Positions 1 to 8,278 are shown, numbered from the stretch's first letter. The stretch is 33,301 nt of DNA from Tessaracoccus massiliensis (GCF_000826065.2 NZ_LN623536.1:1-33301); one strand, 5' to 3'. Translations and numbers: made by a program. Notes: generated from the sequence alone by a model not told the origin.

Positions 1-524
1 ATCACCGGGCCAGTGGTATCACTACTGATCGTGGCCAACTGGATGTTGAGCCCCAACTGGCGGGTATGGCCGTAGCGGGCGGCTTGTTTCTGGTAACCGT
101 GGACCTCACGGATCGTGTCATCGATATCGATCATCGTGAGCCCTTCGACCGCGACCATCCCCGTGGCCTGACCCAGCCGGCCCAGCAGACGGCTGTTGAC
201 TGCCTGGAGTTGGGCCGCGGTCCCGGCCGTGGCTGAGCGTAGGAACGTGCCATACGTCGATGGTGCCCGCACCCCGTCAAACAGTTGTGTCATGGCCCCA
301 TGCCGCAGCATGTTGAGGTCATCGATACTGTCCGCGCCTGCCAGCATCCCGGCGATCACCCCGGCAGCCTTCAACGCATCGGTCGACGTCCTCGCCGTGA
401 GATGCTCGACCAACAGGTCATGGAGCCCGGCCTGCTGCGCCAACCTCATCACCGGAACCAGCCCCGCTACCCCGACCAGCGACGCGTCATCGTGGCCCCG
501 GCGAAGAATGTGAGATGCTTTCAT
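1..524 (-). CDS. IS1380-type transposase, N-terminal part (cut by window edge)
   Basis: The minus strand is open from an ATG at 522-524 to the left edge, giving about 174 residues without a stop. The protein starts MKASHILRRGHDDASLVGVA. It later contains a stretch reading MIDIDDTIREVHGYQKQAA, which is the first catalytic Asp region of IS1380-family DDE transposases, followed by the family-like YGHTRQLGLN segment. Such enzymes cut and paste their own element. The left part of the gene, with the remaining catalytic residues, is outside the window, so it cannot be told whether the element is intact. It lies divergent to murI, with the right end of the element somewhere between 541 and about 690. 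Plus-strand open frames over this stretch are shadows. The family call rests on remembered motif similarity. Confidence 0.85.
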   Translation of the reverse strand, partial: MKASHILRRGHDDASLVGVAGLVPVMRLAQQAGLHDLLVEHLTARTSTDALKAAGVIAGMLAGADSIDDLNMLRHGAMTQLFDGVRAPSTYGTFLRSATAGTAAQLQAVNSRLLGRLGQATGMVAVEGLTMIDIDDTIREVHGYQKQAARYGHTRQLGLNIQLATISSDTTGPV

Positions 525-528
525 CTAA

Positions 529-597
529 GAAATGCCTTTTGTTCTTGGTAGATGTGCGTTGTGGAAAACCCCATTTTCCCAAGTCAAAAGGCATTTC
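529..597. repeat. 13-bp perfect inverted repeat upstream of the transposase
   Basis: GAAATGCCTTTTG at 529-541 is mirrored exactly by CAAAAGGCATTTC at 585-597, with 43 bases between. It lies just upstream of the transposase ATG (522-524). It may be a hairpin in the transposase leader that limits read-in translation, or an outer and inner binding site at the element end. The true element border and target duplication cannot be placed from one end alone. Confidence 0.6.
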
Positions 598-693
598 GCC
601 TGCAACGCCGCACCACAGAACCCCACCACCACCGGTGGATCAAGGCTGAGCGTCGCCTGGCTCGCAAGCTCGCAGGGCAACGCTCAGGGAGCG

Positions 694-699
694 TACACT
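694..699 (+). promoter_or_regulatory. -10 box, probable leaderless start of murI
   Basis: TACACT fits the actinobacterial -10 pattern TANNNT and ends 8 bases before the GTG chosen for murI. No Shine-Dalgarno sequence lies in between, so the transcript could begin at or very near the start codon. No convincing -35 box is visible. Confidence 0.4.
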
Positions 700-707
700 C
701 GCTGCCT

Positions 708-1520
708 GTGACCAGTCAGATCGAGCGACCCATCGGCGTCTTCGACTCGGGGTTCGGTGGCCTCACCGTGCTGCGATCGCTGGTTGAGCAGCTTCCCAAC
801 GAGGACTTCGTCTACCTCGGCGACACCGCCCGCGCCCCCTACGGGCCCCGCTCTATCGCGGAGGTGCGGCGGTTCGCGTTGCAGGGCCTCGACCACCTCG
901 TCAGCGGGGGGGTCAAGGCGCTGGTCATCGCCTGCAACTCCGCGTCGTCGGCGGTGCTGCGCGACGCGCGCGAGCGCTACGACGTACCCATCACCGAGGT
1001 GGTGCTGCCGGCGGCGAGCCGCGCCGTCGCCGCCACCCGCAACGGCCGGGTGGGGGTGATCGCCACGCAGTCGACGGTGAACTCGCGCTCCTACGAGGAC
1101 GCGTTCGCCATCGCGCCCCACATCACGCTGACGGCGCAGGCCTGCCCGCGTTTCGTCGAGTTCGTGGAGGCGGGGGTGACCGGCGGCGACGAGTTGCTCA
1201 GCGTCGCGGAGGAGTACCTGGCGCCTATCAAGAAGGCGCAGGCGGACACGCTCATCCTCGGTTGTACCCACTACCCGCTGCTGCAGGGCGTGATCGGCTA
1301 CGTGCTGGGTACGGGGGTGACGCTCGTGTCGTCGTCCGAGGCGTGCGCGCAGTCGACCTACTCGCAGCTCATGCAGGCGGGCCTGTTGCGGCACCAGCCC
1401 CGCGAGGCGGTGCGCACCTTCCTCACCACGGGAGACGCCACCGATTTCCAGGGAATTGGGCGTAGATTGTTGGGTGGTTTCGTCACCGACGCCACCGTCG
1501 TGGACATCGACAAGGAGTGA
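708..1520 (+). CDS. murI: Glutamate racemase
   Basis: Interconverts L- and D-glutamate in the cytoplasm and supplies D-Glu for peptidoglycan stem peptides. The protein opens with IGVFDSGFGGLTVL, the family signature. It carries both catalytic cysteines in their usual settings: C76 in ACNSASS and C186 in GCTHYPLL. From the GTG at 708 it has 270 residues, a normal length for the family. The frame is open upstream to 552, but that extension (Arg/His-rich, partly IS-derived) matches nothing in the family. A -10 box sits just before the GTG, so the shorter start is preferred. The gene is followed after 3 bases by a small Cys-rich gene with its own ribosome-binding site, probably co-transcribed. 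The IS element ends directly upstream, so its insertion may have altered or replaced the original promoter. Confidence 0.97.
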   Translation: MTSQIERPIGVFDSGFGGLTVLRSLVEQLPNEDFVYLGDTARAPYGPRSIAEVRRFALQGLDHLVSGGVKALVIACNSASSAVLRDARERYDVPITEVVLPAASRAVAATRNGRVGVIATQSTVNSRSYEDAFAIAPHITLTAQACPRFVEFVEAGVTGGDELLSVAEEYLAPIKKAQADTLILGCTHYPLLQGVIGYVLGTGVTLVSSSEACAQSTYSQLMQAGLLRHQPREAVRTFLTTGDATDFQGIGRRLLGGFVTDATVVDIDKE

Positions 1521-1523
1521 GAC

Positions 1524-1643
1524 ATGTGCCAGAAAGTGACCTGTGACAAGTGCGGTAAGCCCACCTGGCAGGGCTGCGGCGAACACATCGAGCAGGCACT
1601 GGCCGGCGTGCCCGTGCCCGAGCGCTGCACCTGCCCCCGCTGA
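1524..1643 (+). CDS. Small Cys-rich protein, 39 residues
   Basis: The ATG at 1524 is preceded by AAGGAG at good spacing and the frame runs to TGA at 1641-1643. The product has 39 residues, with [20 protein letters not shown] at the start and CTCPR at the end. Its six cysteines, including a CxxC pair, suggest a small zinc-ribbon-like fold. I recall short proteins of this MC-x-KVTC-x-KCGKPTW type as widespread conserved hypotheticals in Actinobacteria, but no function is known to me. It sits between murI and rph, is 3 bases from the murI stop, and is too short for many gene callers. The ribosome-binding site, the Cys pattern and the fit between two genes make it likely to be real. Confidence 0.75.
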   Translation: MCQKVTCDKCGKPTWQGCGEHIEQALAGVPVPERCTCPR

Positions 1644-1701
1644 CGTTTCCTGAGCCGGGCGCCCGCGCCCGGTCGAAGGACGCCACACGACCCGACCCCG
1701 C

Positions 1702-1707
1702 TAAGTT
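1702..1707 (+). promoter_or_regulatory. -10 box, probable leaderless start of rph
   Basis: TAAGTT matches TANNNT and ends 7 bases before the rph ATG. The 1644-1701 stretch before it is non-coding. No convincing -35 box is seen. A GGAG at 1708-1711 is too close to the ATG to be an ideal Shine-Dalgarno site. Confidence 0.4.
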
Positions 1708-1714
1708 GGAGCCC

Positions 1715-2434
1715 ATGACCCGCATCGATGGCCGTAACCCTGATCAACTGCGCGAGGTGCGCATCACCCGCAACTGGCTCGACCACGCCGAAGGCTCCGT
1801 CCTCGTCGAGTTCGGGCGCACCCGCGTGCTCGTGGCGGCCTCCGTCACCGTCGGCGTGCCGCGTTGGCGTACCGGCTCCGGGCTCGGCTGGGTGACCGCC
1901 GAGTACGCGATGCTGCCACGCGCCACCCACACCCGTTCGGACCGCGAATCCATCAAGGGCAAGATCGGGGGCCGCACGCACGAGATCTCCCGCCTCATCG
2001 GGCGCTCGCTGCGCGCCGTCGTCGACTACAAGGCCCTCGGCGAGAACACCATCGTGCTCGACTGCGACGTGCTGCAGGCCGACGGCGGCACCCGCACCGC
2101 GGCGATCACCGGCGCCTACGTGGCGCTGGCCGACGCTGTCGAGCACCTCCGAGGGTTGAAGGCGCTGAAGGGCGAGCCGCTCACGGATTCGGTGGCGGCA
2201 GTCTCCGTCGGCTACAACGCCGAGGGCACCGCGCTGCTGGACCTCTGCTACGAGGAGGACGTGGCCGCGGAGACCGACATGAACATCGTGATGACCGGCT
2301 CCGGCCGGTTCGTCGAGGTGCAGGGCACCGCCGAGGGCGTGCCCTTCAGCCGCGACGAACTCAACGCCCTGGTGGACCTGGGCGCCGCCGGCTGCGCCGA
2401 GCTCACCCGCATCCAGCGGGAGGCCCTGGCGTGA
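1715..2434 (+). CDS. rph: Ribonuclease PH
   Basis: A 3'-to-5' phosphorolytic exoribonuclease that trims the 3' ends of tRNA precursors using phosphate. The 239-residue protein shows the family features RIDGRxPDQLR near the N terminus, TEPSA-like [14 protein letters not shown], the [17 protein letters not shown] segment and [17 protein letters not shown], followed by the metal and phosphate region [19 protein letters not shown]. The length is typical. The ATG at 1715 gives the family-like start MTRIDGR; an in-frame TTG at 1706 is less likely. Its stop overlaps the GTG of rdgB by 4 bases (GTGA), so the two are translationally coupled. The rph-rdgB pairing is very common in Actinobacteria. Confidence 0.97.
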   Translation: MTRIDGRNPDQLREVRITRNWLDHAEGSVLVEFGRTRVLVAASVTVGVPRWRTGSGLGWVTAEYAMLPRATHTRSDRESIKGKIGGRTHEISRLIGRSLRAVVDYKALGENTIVLDCDVLQADGGTRTAAITGAYVALADAVEHLRGLKALKGEPLTDSVAAVSVGYNAEGTALLDLCYEEDVAAETDMNIVMTGSGRFVEVQGTAEGVPFSRDELNALVDLGAAGCAELTRIQREALA

Positions 2435-3036
2435 CCAGGCCCGAACGCGTGGTGCTGGCCACCAACAACCCGAAGAAGCTGAAGGAACTGCGGCGGATCC
2501 TCGAGGCCGCCGGGCTCGAGATCGAGGTGCTGGGGCTGCGCGACGTCGACAGGTACCCGGAGCCGGAGGAGACCGAGCGCACGTTCGAGGGCAACGCGTT
2601 CCTCAAGGCGGAGGCGGCGATGCGCGCCACCGGGCTGCTCGCCGTCGCCGACGATTCGGGCCTGGAGGTGGACGAGCTCAATGGCATGCCCGGGGTGCGC
2701 TCCGCCCGTTGGGCCGGGCCGGCCTGCGATGACGACGACAACAACGCGCTCCTGCTGGCCCAACTCGACGGCGTGCCCGCCGAGCGTCGCACCGCACGTT
2801 TCGTGTGCGCGTTGGCGATGGTCTCGCCCGACGGGGAGCGCCGCGTGTGGCACGGCCGGATGCCCGGCAGCATCACCGATCAGCCCGCCGGCGACAACGG
2901 CTTCGGCTACGACCCGCTGTTCGTACCGGCCGGCATGACCATGACGTCGGGCGAACTCACCCCGGACGAAAAGGACTCGATCTCGCACCGCGGCATCGCC
3001 GTGCGCGCCTTCGTGAACTACCTCAAGGAGCTGTGA
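2431..3036 (+). CDS. rdgB: XTP/dITP pyrophosphatase (RdgB/HAM1 family)
   Basis: Hydrolyses non-canonical purine nucleoside triphosphates (XTP, ITP, dITP) to monophosphates and so keeps them out of DNA and RNA. The 201-residue protein has the family blocks [12 protein letters not shown] at the N terminus, [10 protein letters not shown], the active-site [22 protein letters not shown], and near the C terminus [13 protein letters not shown] followed by [10 protein letters not shown]. The start is the GTG at 2431, which overlaps the rph stop. The frame is open farther upstream only as a shadow of rph. The thyA gene begins 1 base after the stop, so these genes form one compact nucleotide-metabolism and RNA-processing operon. 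Confidence 0.97.
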   Translation: MTRPERVVLATNNPKKLKELRRILEAAGLEIEVLGLRDVDRYPEPEETERTFEGNAFLKAEAAMRATGLLAVADDSGLEVDELNGMPGVRSARWAGPACDDDDNNALLLAQLDGVPAERRTARFVCALAMVSPDGERRVWHGRMPGSITDQPAGDNGFGYDPLFVPAGMTMTSGELTPDEKDSISHRGIAVRAFVNYLKEL

Positions 3037-3037
3037 C

Positions 3038-3850
3038 GTGCGGCAGTACCACGACCTCCTGCACCACATCATGGACAACGGCGTCGACAAGTCCGACCGC
3101 ACCGGCACGGGCACCCGCTCCGTGTTCGGCCACCAGATGCGCTTCGACCTGCGCGAGGGCTTCCCGCTGCTGACCACGAAGAAGGTGCACACCCGTTCGG
3201 TGTTCGGCGAGCTCCTGTGGTTCCTGCGCGGCGACACCACCATCGGGTGGCTGCACGAGAACCGGATCACGATCTGGGACGAGTGGGCAGACGAGAACGG
3301 CGACCTGGGGCCCGTGTACGGCTACCAGTGGCGCTCCTGGCCCACGCCGTCGGGGGAGAGTGTCGACCAGATCGCCAAGGTGATCGAGTCGCTGAAGCAC
3401 AACCCCGATTCGCGCCGGCACATCGTCTCCGCGTGGAACGTGGCGGATATCGACGACATGGCGCTGCCGCCCTGCCACACCATGTTCCAGTTCTACGTGG
3501 CGCCGGCGGACGACGGCGGCCCGGGCGTGCTGAGCTGCCAGCTGTACCAACGCTCGGCCGACGTGTTCCTCGGTGTGCCGTTCAACATCGCCTCCTATGC
3601 GCTGCTGGTCCACCTCGTCGCGCAGGTCACCGGGCTGCGGGTGGGGGAGTTCGTGCACACCTTCGGTGACGCGCACATCTACTCCAACCACTTCGACCAG
3701 GTGGCCGAGCAGCTCTCCCGAGAGTTCCGCTCCCTGCCCACGCTGCGCCTCAACCCCGAGGTGCGCGAGATCGACGCGTTCGAGCTGGCTGACATCACCG
3801 TCGAGGGATACGACCCGTATCCCACCATCAAGGCACCCATCGCCGTGTGA
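3038..3850 (+). CDS. thyA: Thymidylate synthase
   Basis: Makes dTMP from dUMP using 5,10-methylene-tetrahydrofolate as both carbon and hydride donor. The 270-residue protein carries [41 protein letters not shown], the nucleophile region [13 protein letters not shown] with C146, [19 protein letters not shown], and the C-terminal [11 protein letters not shown] that closes over the substrate. The start is a GTG one base after the rdgB stop. The dihydrofolate reductase that regenerates its folate product is encoded one gene downstream, so the cluster holds both halves of the thymidylate cycle. Confidence 0.98.
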   Translation: MRQYHDLLHHIMDNGVDKSDRTGTGTRSVFGHQMRFDLREGFPLLTTKKVHTRSVFGELLWFLRGDTTIGWLHENRITIWDEWADENGDLGPVYGYQWRSWPTPSGESVDQIAKVIESLKHNPDSRRHIVSAWNVADIDDMALPPCHTMFQFYVAPADDGGPGVLSCQLYQRSADVFLGVPFNIASYALLVHLVAQVTGLRVGEFVHTFGDAHIYSNHFDQVAEQLSREFRSLPTLRLNPEVREIDAFELADITVEGYDPYPTIKAPIAV

Positions 3851-3864
3851 GGCGCCCGCTGGGC

Positions 3865-3870
3865 TACCCT
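3865..3870 (+). promoter_or_regulatory. -10 box before the DUF1707-like gene
   Basis: TACCCT fits TANNNT and ends 6 bases before the ATG at 3877, with no Shine-Dalgarno sequence in between. This suggests a leaderless internal promoter just after thyA. No -35 box is apparent. Confidence 0.35.
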
Positions 3871-3876
3871 TCTGCC

Positions 3877-4491
3877 ATGAGTGAACTTCGCGCCCACTTC
3901 CCCGAGCGCGACGCCTACCTCGACCGGTTGGCCCAGCACTACGCCGACGGACTGCTCGACGACGCCGGGTTCGAGGCGCGTCGCGACCTGCTGCTGCGGG
4001 CGACCACCCATGGCGAAATGCTCGGCGCCTTCGACGGGCTACCGAGACCCCGCTATGTAGGAGAGGGCGGTGGCGGCCGGCGCGGCATGGGCCGGCGCGG
4101 CCTGATCATCGGCGGGACCGTGGCCGCGGGCGCTGTTGTCCTGGCGGGCTCAGGGGCGGTCATCATGGGGCTCAACAGGGAGGCCCCGGTGGGGGAGCCG
4201 GTCGCTGCGGAGGATATGGCATGGGACGGGGAGCAGGTCCTGCTCGACCTCCCGGGGATGGACGAGACCATCGTCACCCTGCGGGAGCGGGGCCTCACCC
4301 TGTTGTCGGAGTTCACCGTGGACATGGCCGGTGTGCGGGGCGTGGCGATGTCGCCAAGGGCACCCGGTGAGCTGCGGACCTTCGAGAAGGACATGGACCG
4401 CCCGCTCATCGTGGCGGAGGGCGACGTGCGCACCGGCACCGTCACCTACGACCTGGATGACAACCTGATCGCATTGGAGGAGGGCTGGTGA
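3877..4491 (+). CDS. DUF1707-like membrane protein
   Basis: 204 residues from the ATG at 3877; the frame is open to 3847 but those codons overlap the thyA stop. Residues 7-57 (FPERDAYLDRLAQHYADGLL and onward) resemble the short helical DUF1707 domain of actinobacterial membrane-associated proteins, in which a stretch like LDDAGFEARRDLLLRATTHGEM is typical. A glycine-arginine linker (62-74) precedes one membrane segment at about 75-98. The remaining ~100 residues are mostly beta-like and lie outside if the N terminus is cytoplasmic. No catalytic motif is visible and the function is unknown. It sits between thyA and dfrA, and its stop overlaps the dfrA start by 4 bases, so it is co-translated with dfrA. 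That position is more likely operonic convenience than a folate role. Confidence 0.85.
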   Translation: MSELRAHFPERDAYLDRLAQHYADGLLDDAGFEARRDLLLRATTHGEMLGAFDGLPRPRYVGEGGGGRRGMGRRGLIIGGTVAAGAVVLAGSGAVIMGLNREAPVGEPVAAEDMAWDGEQVLLDLPGMDETIVTLRERGLTLLSEFTVDMAGVRGVAMSPRAPGELRTFEKDMDRPLIVAEGDVRTGTVTYDLDDNLIALEEGW

Positions 4492-4970
4492 GGATCGTCG
4501 CGATCGCGGCAGTGGCGGACAACGGGGTGATCGGCTCCGGCGAGGACATGCTGTGGCACATCCCGGCGGACTTCCGCCGGTTCAAGCAGGTCACCACCGG
4601 CAACACGCTGATCTTCGGCCGCAAGACCCACGAGCAGATCGGCCGCACGCTGCCGGACCGCCGCATCATCGTCGTGACCCGAGACGAGGACTGGGCCGAC
4701 GATTCGGTGGAGGTGGCGCACTCGATCACCGAGGCGCTCGACCTGGCGGCGCAGACGCCCGAGAAGGTCTGCTACGTGGGCGGCGGCAGCCAGATCTACG
4801 AGGCCGCCTGGCCGTTCCTCACCGAGCTCGACATCACGCATGTGCACCAGGACCCGGAGGGCGCCGCGACGTTCCCGCTGATCTCGCAACGCGAATGGAC
4901 CGAGATCAGCCGCGAGGTGCATGAGGGCTACGACTTCGCCCAGTACCGTCCCACCCCAGAGGATTCTTGA
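4488..4970 (+). CDS. folA: Dihydrofolate reductase
   Basis: Reduces dihydrofolate to tetrahydrofolate with NADPH, restoring the cofactor oxidised by ThyA. The 160-residue protein has the N-terminal IAAVADNGVIG loop, the substrate-binding WHIPADFRRFK with the acidic residue expected for pterin protonation, TLIFGRKTHEQIG for NADPH binding, and VCYVGGGSQIYEAAW. The start is the GTG at 4488 inside the overlap GTGA with the preceding gene. Its own stop overlaps the TTG start of dinB in the same way (TTGA). Length and motifs are normal for a chromosomal enzyme, and nothing suggests a trimethoprim-resistant variant. Confidence 0.97.
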   Translation: MRIVAIAAVADNGVIGSGEDMLWHIPADFRRFKQVTTGNTLIFGRKTHEQIGRTLPDRRIIVVTRDEDWADDSVEVAHSITEALDLAAQTPEKVCYVGGGSQIYEAAWPFLTELDITHVHQDPEGAATFPLISQREWTEISREVHEGYDFAQYRPTPEDS

Positions 4971-6325
4971 GTCGCCGCATCCTCCACCTCGACCTCGACG
5001 CGTTCTACGCGGCCGTCGAGCAGCGCGACAAGCCGTCGCTGCGGGGCAAGGCCGTCGTCGTCGGGGGATCCGGGCCGAGGGGAGTGGTGGCCACGGCGTC
5101 GTACGAGGCCAGGAAGTTCGGCGTGCGTTCCGCCATGTCCGGGGCCGAGGCCAAGCGCCGGGCGCCGCACGCCGCGTTCCTCGGCGGCAGATTCCCGGCC
5201 TACCACGCGTCGTCGAAGGTGGTGATGGACCTGCTGCGCGAGGTCTCACCGCTGGTGGAGCCGTTGAGCCTCGACGAGGCCTTCGTCGACCTCGCGCCCA
5301 GCGGCTGGGCCGACGAGGAACTCCCTGAGCGCGTCGAGTGGCTGCGCGCCGAACTCGAGCGACGCACCGAAGGCCTCACCGCATCGGTGGGCGTGGGCTC
5401 GGTGAAGTTCCTGGCCAAGCTGGCCAGCGAGGACGCCAAGCCCAACGGCTCCCGGGTGTTGAAGCCTGAGGAGGAGCTCGACTTCATCGCGCCCATGGCG
5501 GTGCGCGCCATTCCTGGCGTGGGCCCGGCCACCGAGCAGCGGCTGGTCGGCATCGGCTTGTACACCGTCGAGGACCTGCGCGGCGCTGATCGCCGGGAAC
5601 TCATCCGGGAACTGGGGCAGGCCGCCGGCCACGGGCTCGCGGAACTCGCCTGGGGGCGCGACGACCGGCGGGTGGAGCCGCAGCGCGACCCGAAATCCAT
5701 CTCCACCGAGGACACTTTCGCCGTCGACCTCACCGAGCGCGCCCACCTGGAACAGATCCTGCGCCGCGACGCAGCAGCCGTGGCGCGCCGGCTCACCAAG
5801 GCCGGGTTCTTCGCCCGCACCGTCACGCTGAAGGTGCGCTTCGGGGATTTCACCACCCGCACCATCGCCCGCAGCCTGGGCGGCGCCACCGATGACGCCG
5901 ACGAGATCGCGGCCGCCGGCATCGCGTCGCTCACGGACGTCGACGTGCGCCCCGGAGTACGGCTGCTGGGCATCGGGGTGTCGAACTTCGTCACCGCCGC
6001 GCAGGAGCGGCTCTTCGACGACGGGCTCCTTGATGGCCCGGGCGAGCCCGCCGTCTCGAGCGACGAGATCACCGAGGAGCTGGACGTGCCGCTCAGCGGT
6101 GTGCGGGGGCGCGGCGGCTACTACCCGGGCTCAGACGTGGAACACGACGAGCACGGCCGCGGCTGGGTGTGGGGATCCGGCCTGGGCCGCGTGACGGTCC
6201 GGTTCGAGACCCGCCACAGTGGGCCTGGCAGGATCGCCACGTTCGCCGTCGACGACCCCGCACTGAAGTCCGTTGATCCCGAGCCCTTGATTCGGGGGCG
6301 TCAGGGTTGGGCCGGCGGGGTGTAG
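4967..6325 (+). CDS. dinB: DNA polymerase IV (Y family)
   Basis: A low-fidelity translesion polymerase. The 452-residue protein shows the palm motif ILHLDLDAFYAAVEQ at the N terminus, VVATASYEARKFGVRSAM in the fingers, and LSLDEAFVDL with the second and third acidic catalytic residues. A helix-hairpin-helix region (PGVGPATEQRLVGIGLYTVE) and the little-finger domain follow. The C-terminal ~80 residues (GRGGYYPGSDVEHDEHGRGW and on) form the extension I recall from actinobacterial DinB proteins. The start is a rare TTG at 4967 overlapping the dfrA stop by 4 bases, so expression should depend on translation of dfrA. Its 3' end overlaps the convergent DUF2254 gene by 25 bases, and no terminator is visible between them. 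Confidence 0.95.
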   Translation: MSRRILHLDLDAFYAAVEQRDKPSLRGKAVVVGGSGPRGVVATASYEARKFGVRSAMSGAEAKRRAPHAAFLGGRFPAYHASSKVVMDLLREVSPLVEPLSLDEAFVDLAPSGWADEELPERVEWLRAELERRTEGLTASVGVGSVKFLAKLASEDAKPNGSRVLKPEEELDFIAPMAVRAIPGVGPATEQRLVGIGLYTVEDLRGADRRELIRELGQAAGHGLAELAWGRDDRRVEPQRDPKSISTEDTFAVDLTERAHLEQILRRDAAAVARRLTKAGFFARTVTLKVRFGDFTTRTIARSLGGATDDADEIAAAGIASLTDVDVRPGVRLLGIGVSNFVTAAQERLFDDGLLDGPGEPAVSSDEITEELDVPLSGVRGRGGYYPGSDVEHDEHGRGWVWGSGLGRVTVRFETRHSGPGRIATFAVDDPALKSVDPEPLIRGRQGWAGGV

Positions 6326-7611
6326 ACCGTCTCGCGGCGGCTGGTGTCCACGTAGGCGCGCAACAATTCGTCGTCGCGGTCCTCGAGGTCGGCCTCCTTG
6401 AGGATGACGTCGACGTGGTGCTCCACCCGCGCGGCGACCTCCGGGTCCACCGCCGCCACCCGGATGCGGGCGGCCAGATCCACCAGCGCCTCCAGTACCA
6501 CCCGGGTGGTCAGGGAGTAGGGGCGCACGTGATCGAAGGTCATGTCGACGATCTCTTCAATCGTGACGGGGCGCAGGTACAGCCGGGGCGCGCCGTGGCC
6601 GTCTACCAGCACGTTGGCGCTGTCCGGGCGGCCGACGGCGGTCAGCACGCCGGAGGCTACCTGCTGGATGGCGTTGACCGCGGTGTACGGGTCGTTGGTG
6701 CCGTTCGACATGGCACGCACCGCCAACTCGACCACCTGCTGCTGCGCGAAGCGCACGTCCTGGTCCGTGGTGCGGCTGGAGCCGGTGTGGATGTGATCGC
6801 GTAGTGCGGGCTCGATGTCCTCGGCGCGTTCCTCCGGCCACACCTGGGCGAGGGGTTCCCCCTTGACCACCTGGTCGCCGGTGCGTTTGAGGAGCCGCAC
6901 GGACACGTCGCAGGTGGCGGCGTCGTCGGCGAGCATGGAGCGGTCGATGTGGGTGAGGTAGCCGCTGACCTTGGAGGTGAGGATGCCGCCGCCCTCGGTT
7001 GGGGCGTCGAAGCTGTCGTACTTGTCGTCTTCAGGGTCGAGCCAGTTGTGGCCCACGGCCCGCTCGAAGTCGTGGCGGGCGCCCTCCGCAATGGTTTCGA
7101 CCTGTACGGAGTTGGCGATGTGGTGGATGAACCACACGAACAGGAAAACGTCGATGACGCCCAGGATGATCGCGGCGTTGACGGCGAGGTGGGGCACGAA
7201 GGCTGCGCCATCGTCGGTGGCGGAGCGGATGGTGCGCAGCACCAGCAGGGTGTAGACGAACGTGGCGGTGAGCACGCCCAACACCACCTGGTTGTCGCGG
7301 TTGCGCATGAAGTTGCGCACGAGGCGGGGCCCATAGGTGGTTGACGCCGTGCTGACCACCGAGATGGTGATGGAGAAAGCGGTACCAGCCACGCCCAGGA
7401 ACGCGGCGACGGCGGAGAGCAGTGCGCGGGCGCCGTCGACGCCGGTGGCGAACAGGAAGTTGCGGATGAACGCGGGCAACTCCAGCGCAGCCTCGTCGGC
7501 CGCGACGAGGACCTGGGCCAGCACGATGGCCGCGCCGATGAACAGGGCGGGCACGAACCAGAACCTTTGGGGAATGCTGCGCATGAACGCTCGGAACCTA
7601 CCCACTGACAT
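6301..7611 (-). CDS. DUF2254 family membrane protein
   Basis: 436 residues from an ATG at 7609-7611. Hydrophobic segments lie at about 18-38, 62-88, 109-127 and 142-165. The stretch between the second and third (ITISVVSTASTTYGPRLVRN, then FMRNRDNQVVLG) is characteristic of the DUF2254 predicted membrane protein family. The rest, about 270 residues, is hydrophilic and probably cytoplasmic. No function is established for the family. It is convergent with dinB and divergent from thpR, with a 68-base intergenic region holding the promoters of both. A possible -10 box (TAACGT) lies about 24 bases before its start. The upstream A/G-rich sequence (AAAGGG) abuts the ATG, so its ribosome-binding site is poor. 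Confidence 0.9.
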   Translation of the reverse strand: MSVGRFRAFMRSIPQRFWFVPALFIGAAIVLAQVLVAADEAALELPAFIRNFLFATGVDGARALLSAVAAFLGVAGTAFSITISVVSTASTTYGPRLVRNFMRNRDNQVVLGVLTATFVYTLLVLRTIRSATDDGAAFVPHLAVNAAIILGVIDVFLFVWFIHHIANSVQVETIAEGARHDFERAVGHNWLDPEDDKYDSFDAPTEGGGILTSKVSGYLTHIDRSMLADDAATCDVSVRLLKRTGDQVVKGEPLAQVWPEERAEDIEPALRDHIHTGSSRTTDQDVRFAQQQVVELAVRAMSNGTNDPYTAVNAIQQVASGVLTAVGRPDSANVLVDGHGAPRLYLRPVTIEEIVDMTFDHVRPYSLTTRVVLEALVDLAARIRVAAVDPEVAARVEHHVDVILKEADLEDRDDELLRAYVDTSRRETVYTPPAQP

Positions 7612-7667
7612 CCCTTTCTTCGCCGTTGCCGAATGACGTTACCGCAGTGCGCCAGTGGCTCGCGCAG

Positions 7668-7673
7668 TAGCTT
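7668..7673 (+). promoter_or_regulatory. -10 box, probable leaderless start of thpR
   Basis: TAGCTT fits TANNNT and ends 6 bases before the thpR ATG at 7680, leaving room for a transcript that starts at or next to the AUG. The GGGGG in the gap could act as a weak ribosome-binding site, but it is too close. Confidence 0.4.
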
Positions 7674-7679
7674 GGGGGT

Positions 7680-8264
7680 ATGGCGAAGAGGATGTTCACG
7701 GCGGTGCTGCCCCCGCCCGGGATCGTGCAGGAGTTGGACAGCTATGTGGCGCCGCGGCGCGACGCTGATCCGGAGCTGCGCTGGACGCGCCCGGAAGGCT
7801 GGCACCTGACCACCGCGTTCATGGGGCAGGTTGCGCTGGGGCGCGATGAGTATCTGGAGGACAACCTGGCGGAGGTCGCGGCGCGGACCCGGCCTTTCGA
7901 GGTGCGCGTCGAGGGCGGGATCGCGTTCCCCAACCCCATGAAGGCCCGCGTGCTGGGGCTGGCCGTGCCGGTGGGGCACGACGAACTTGCGGCGCTGTCG
8001 TCCAGCTGCCGGGCGGCTGCTTCCAGGGCGGGGGTGGAGGCTGACGGCACCCGTTTCGTCGGGCACCTGACCCTCGCGCGGCACAGCCGGGACGTGCAGG
8101 CGACGAGATGGCTCACCGTGTTGGACGCCTTCCCCGGCTGGTCCTGGAGAGCGGAGGAACTGGTGCTGATCGAGTCGCGCAGTTCGGGGTATGGCTTCGG
8201 CTACGAGGTGGCTGCGCGGTTCCCGCTGGGCCAGCCGGTCGTCGATCCGTACGGAGACGGCTAG
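7680..8264 (+). CDS. thpR: RNA 2',3'-cyclic phosphodiesterase (2H family, LigT/ThpR)
   Basis: 194 residues with the two His-x-Thr motifs that define the 2H phosphoesterase fold: HLTTAF near residue 40 and HLTLAR near residue 123. The N-terminal MFTAVLPP matches the RLFVAL-type start of the family. These enzymes open 2',3'-cyclic phosphates on RNA to 2'-phosphates and can ligate tRNA halves in vitro; their role in the cell is unclear. The stop codon TAG is the first half of the -10 box of the following tRNA gene, so the two units are tightly packed. The length is typical and the start is the only sensible one. Confidence 0.92.
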   Translation: MAKRMFTAVLPPPGIVQELDSYVAPRRDADPELRWTRPEGWHLTTAFMGQVALGRDEYLEDNLAEVAARTRPFEVRVEGGIAFPNPMKARVLGLAVPVGHDELAALSSSCRAAASRAGVEADGTRFVGHLTLARHSRDVQATRWLTVLDAFPGWSWRAEELVLIESRSSGYGFGYEVAARFPLGQPVVDPYGDG

Positions 8265-8267
8265 AAT
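8262..8267 (+). promoter_or_regulatory. -10 box of tRNA-Leu
   Basis: TAGAAT lies 11 bases before the first base of the tRNA and overlaps the thpR stop codon. It is a good match to a consensus -10 hexamer. No clear -35 box is seen. Confidence 0.5.
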
Positions 8268-8278
8268 CTGTCTCGCTC

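Noticed and set aside
196..551. Two short plus-strand frames at the left edge
   Set aside because: Antisense to the IS1380-type transposase, which has a recognisable DDE-region motif.
684..1688. Long minus-strand open frame (334 residues) opposite murI
   Set aside because: Arg/Gly/His-rich shadow of murI caused by high G/C; murI has clear catalytic motifs on the other strand.
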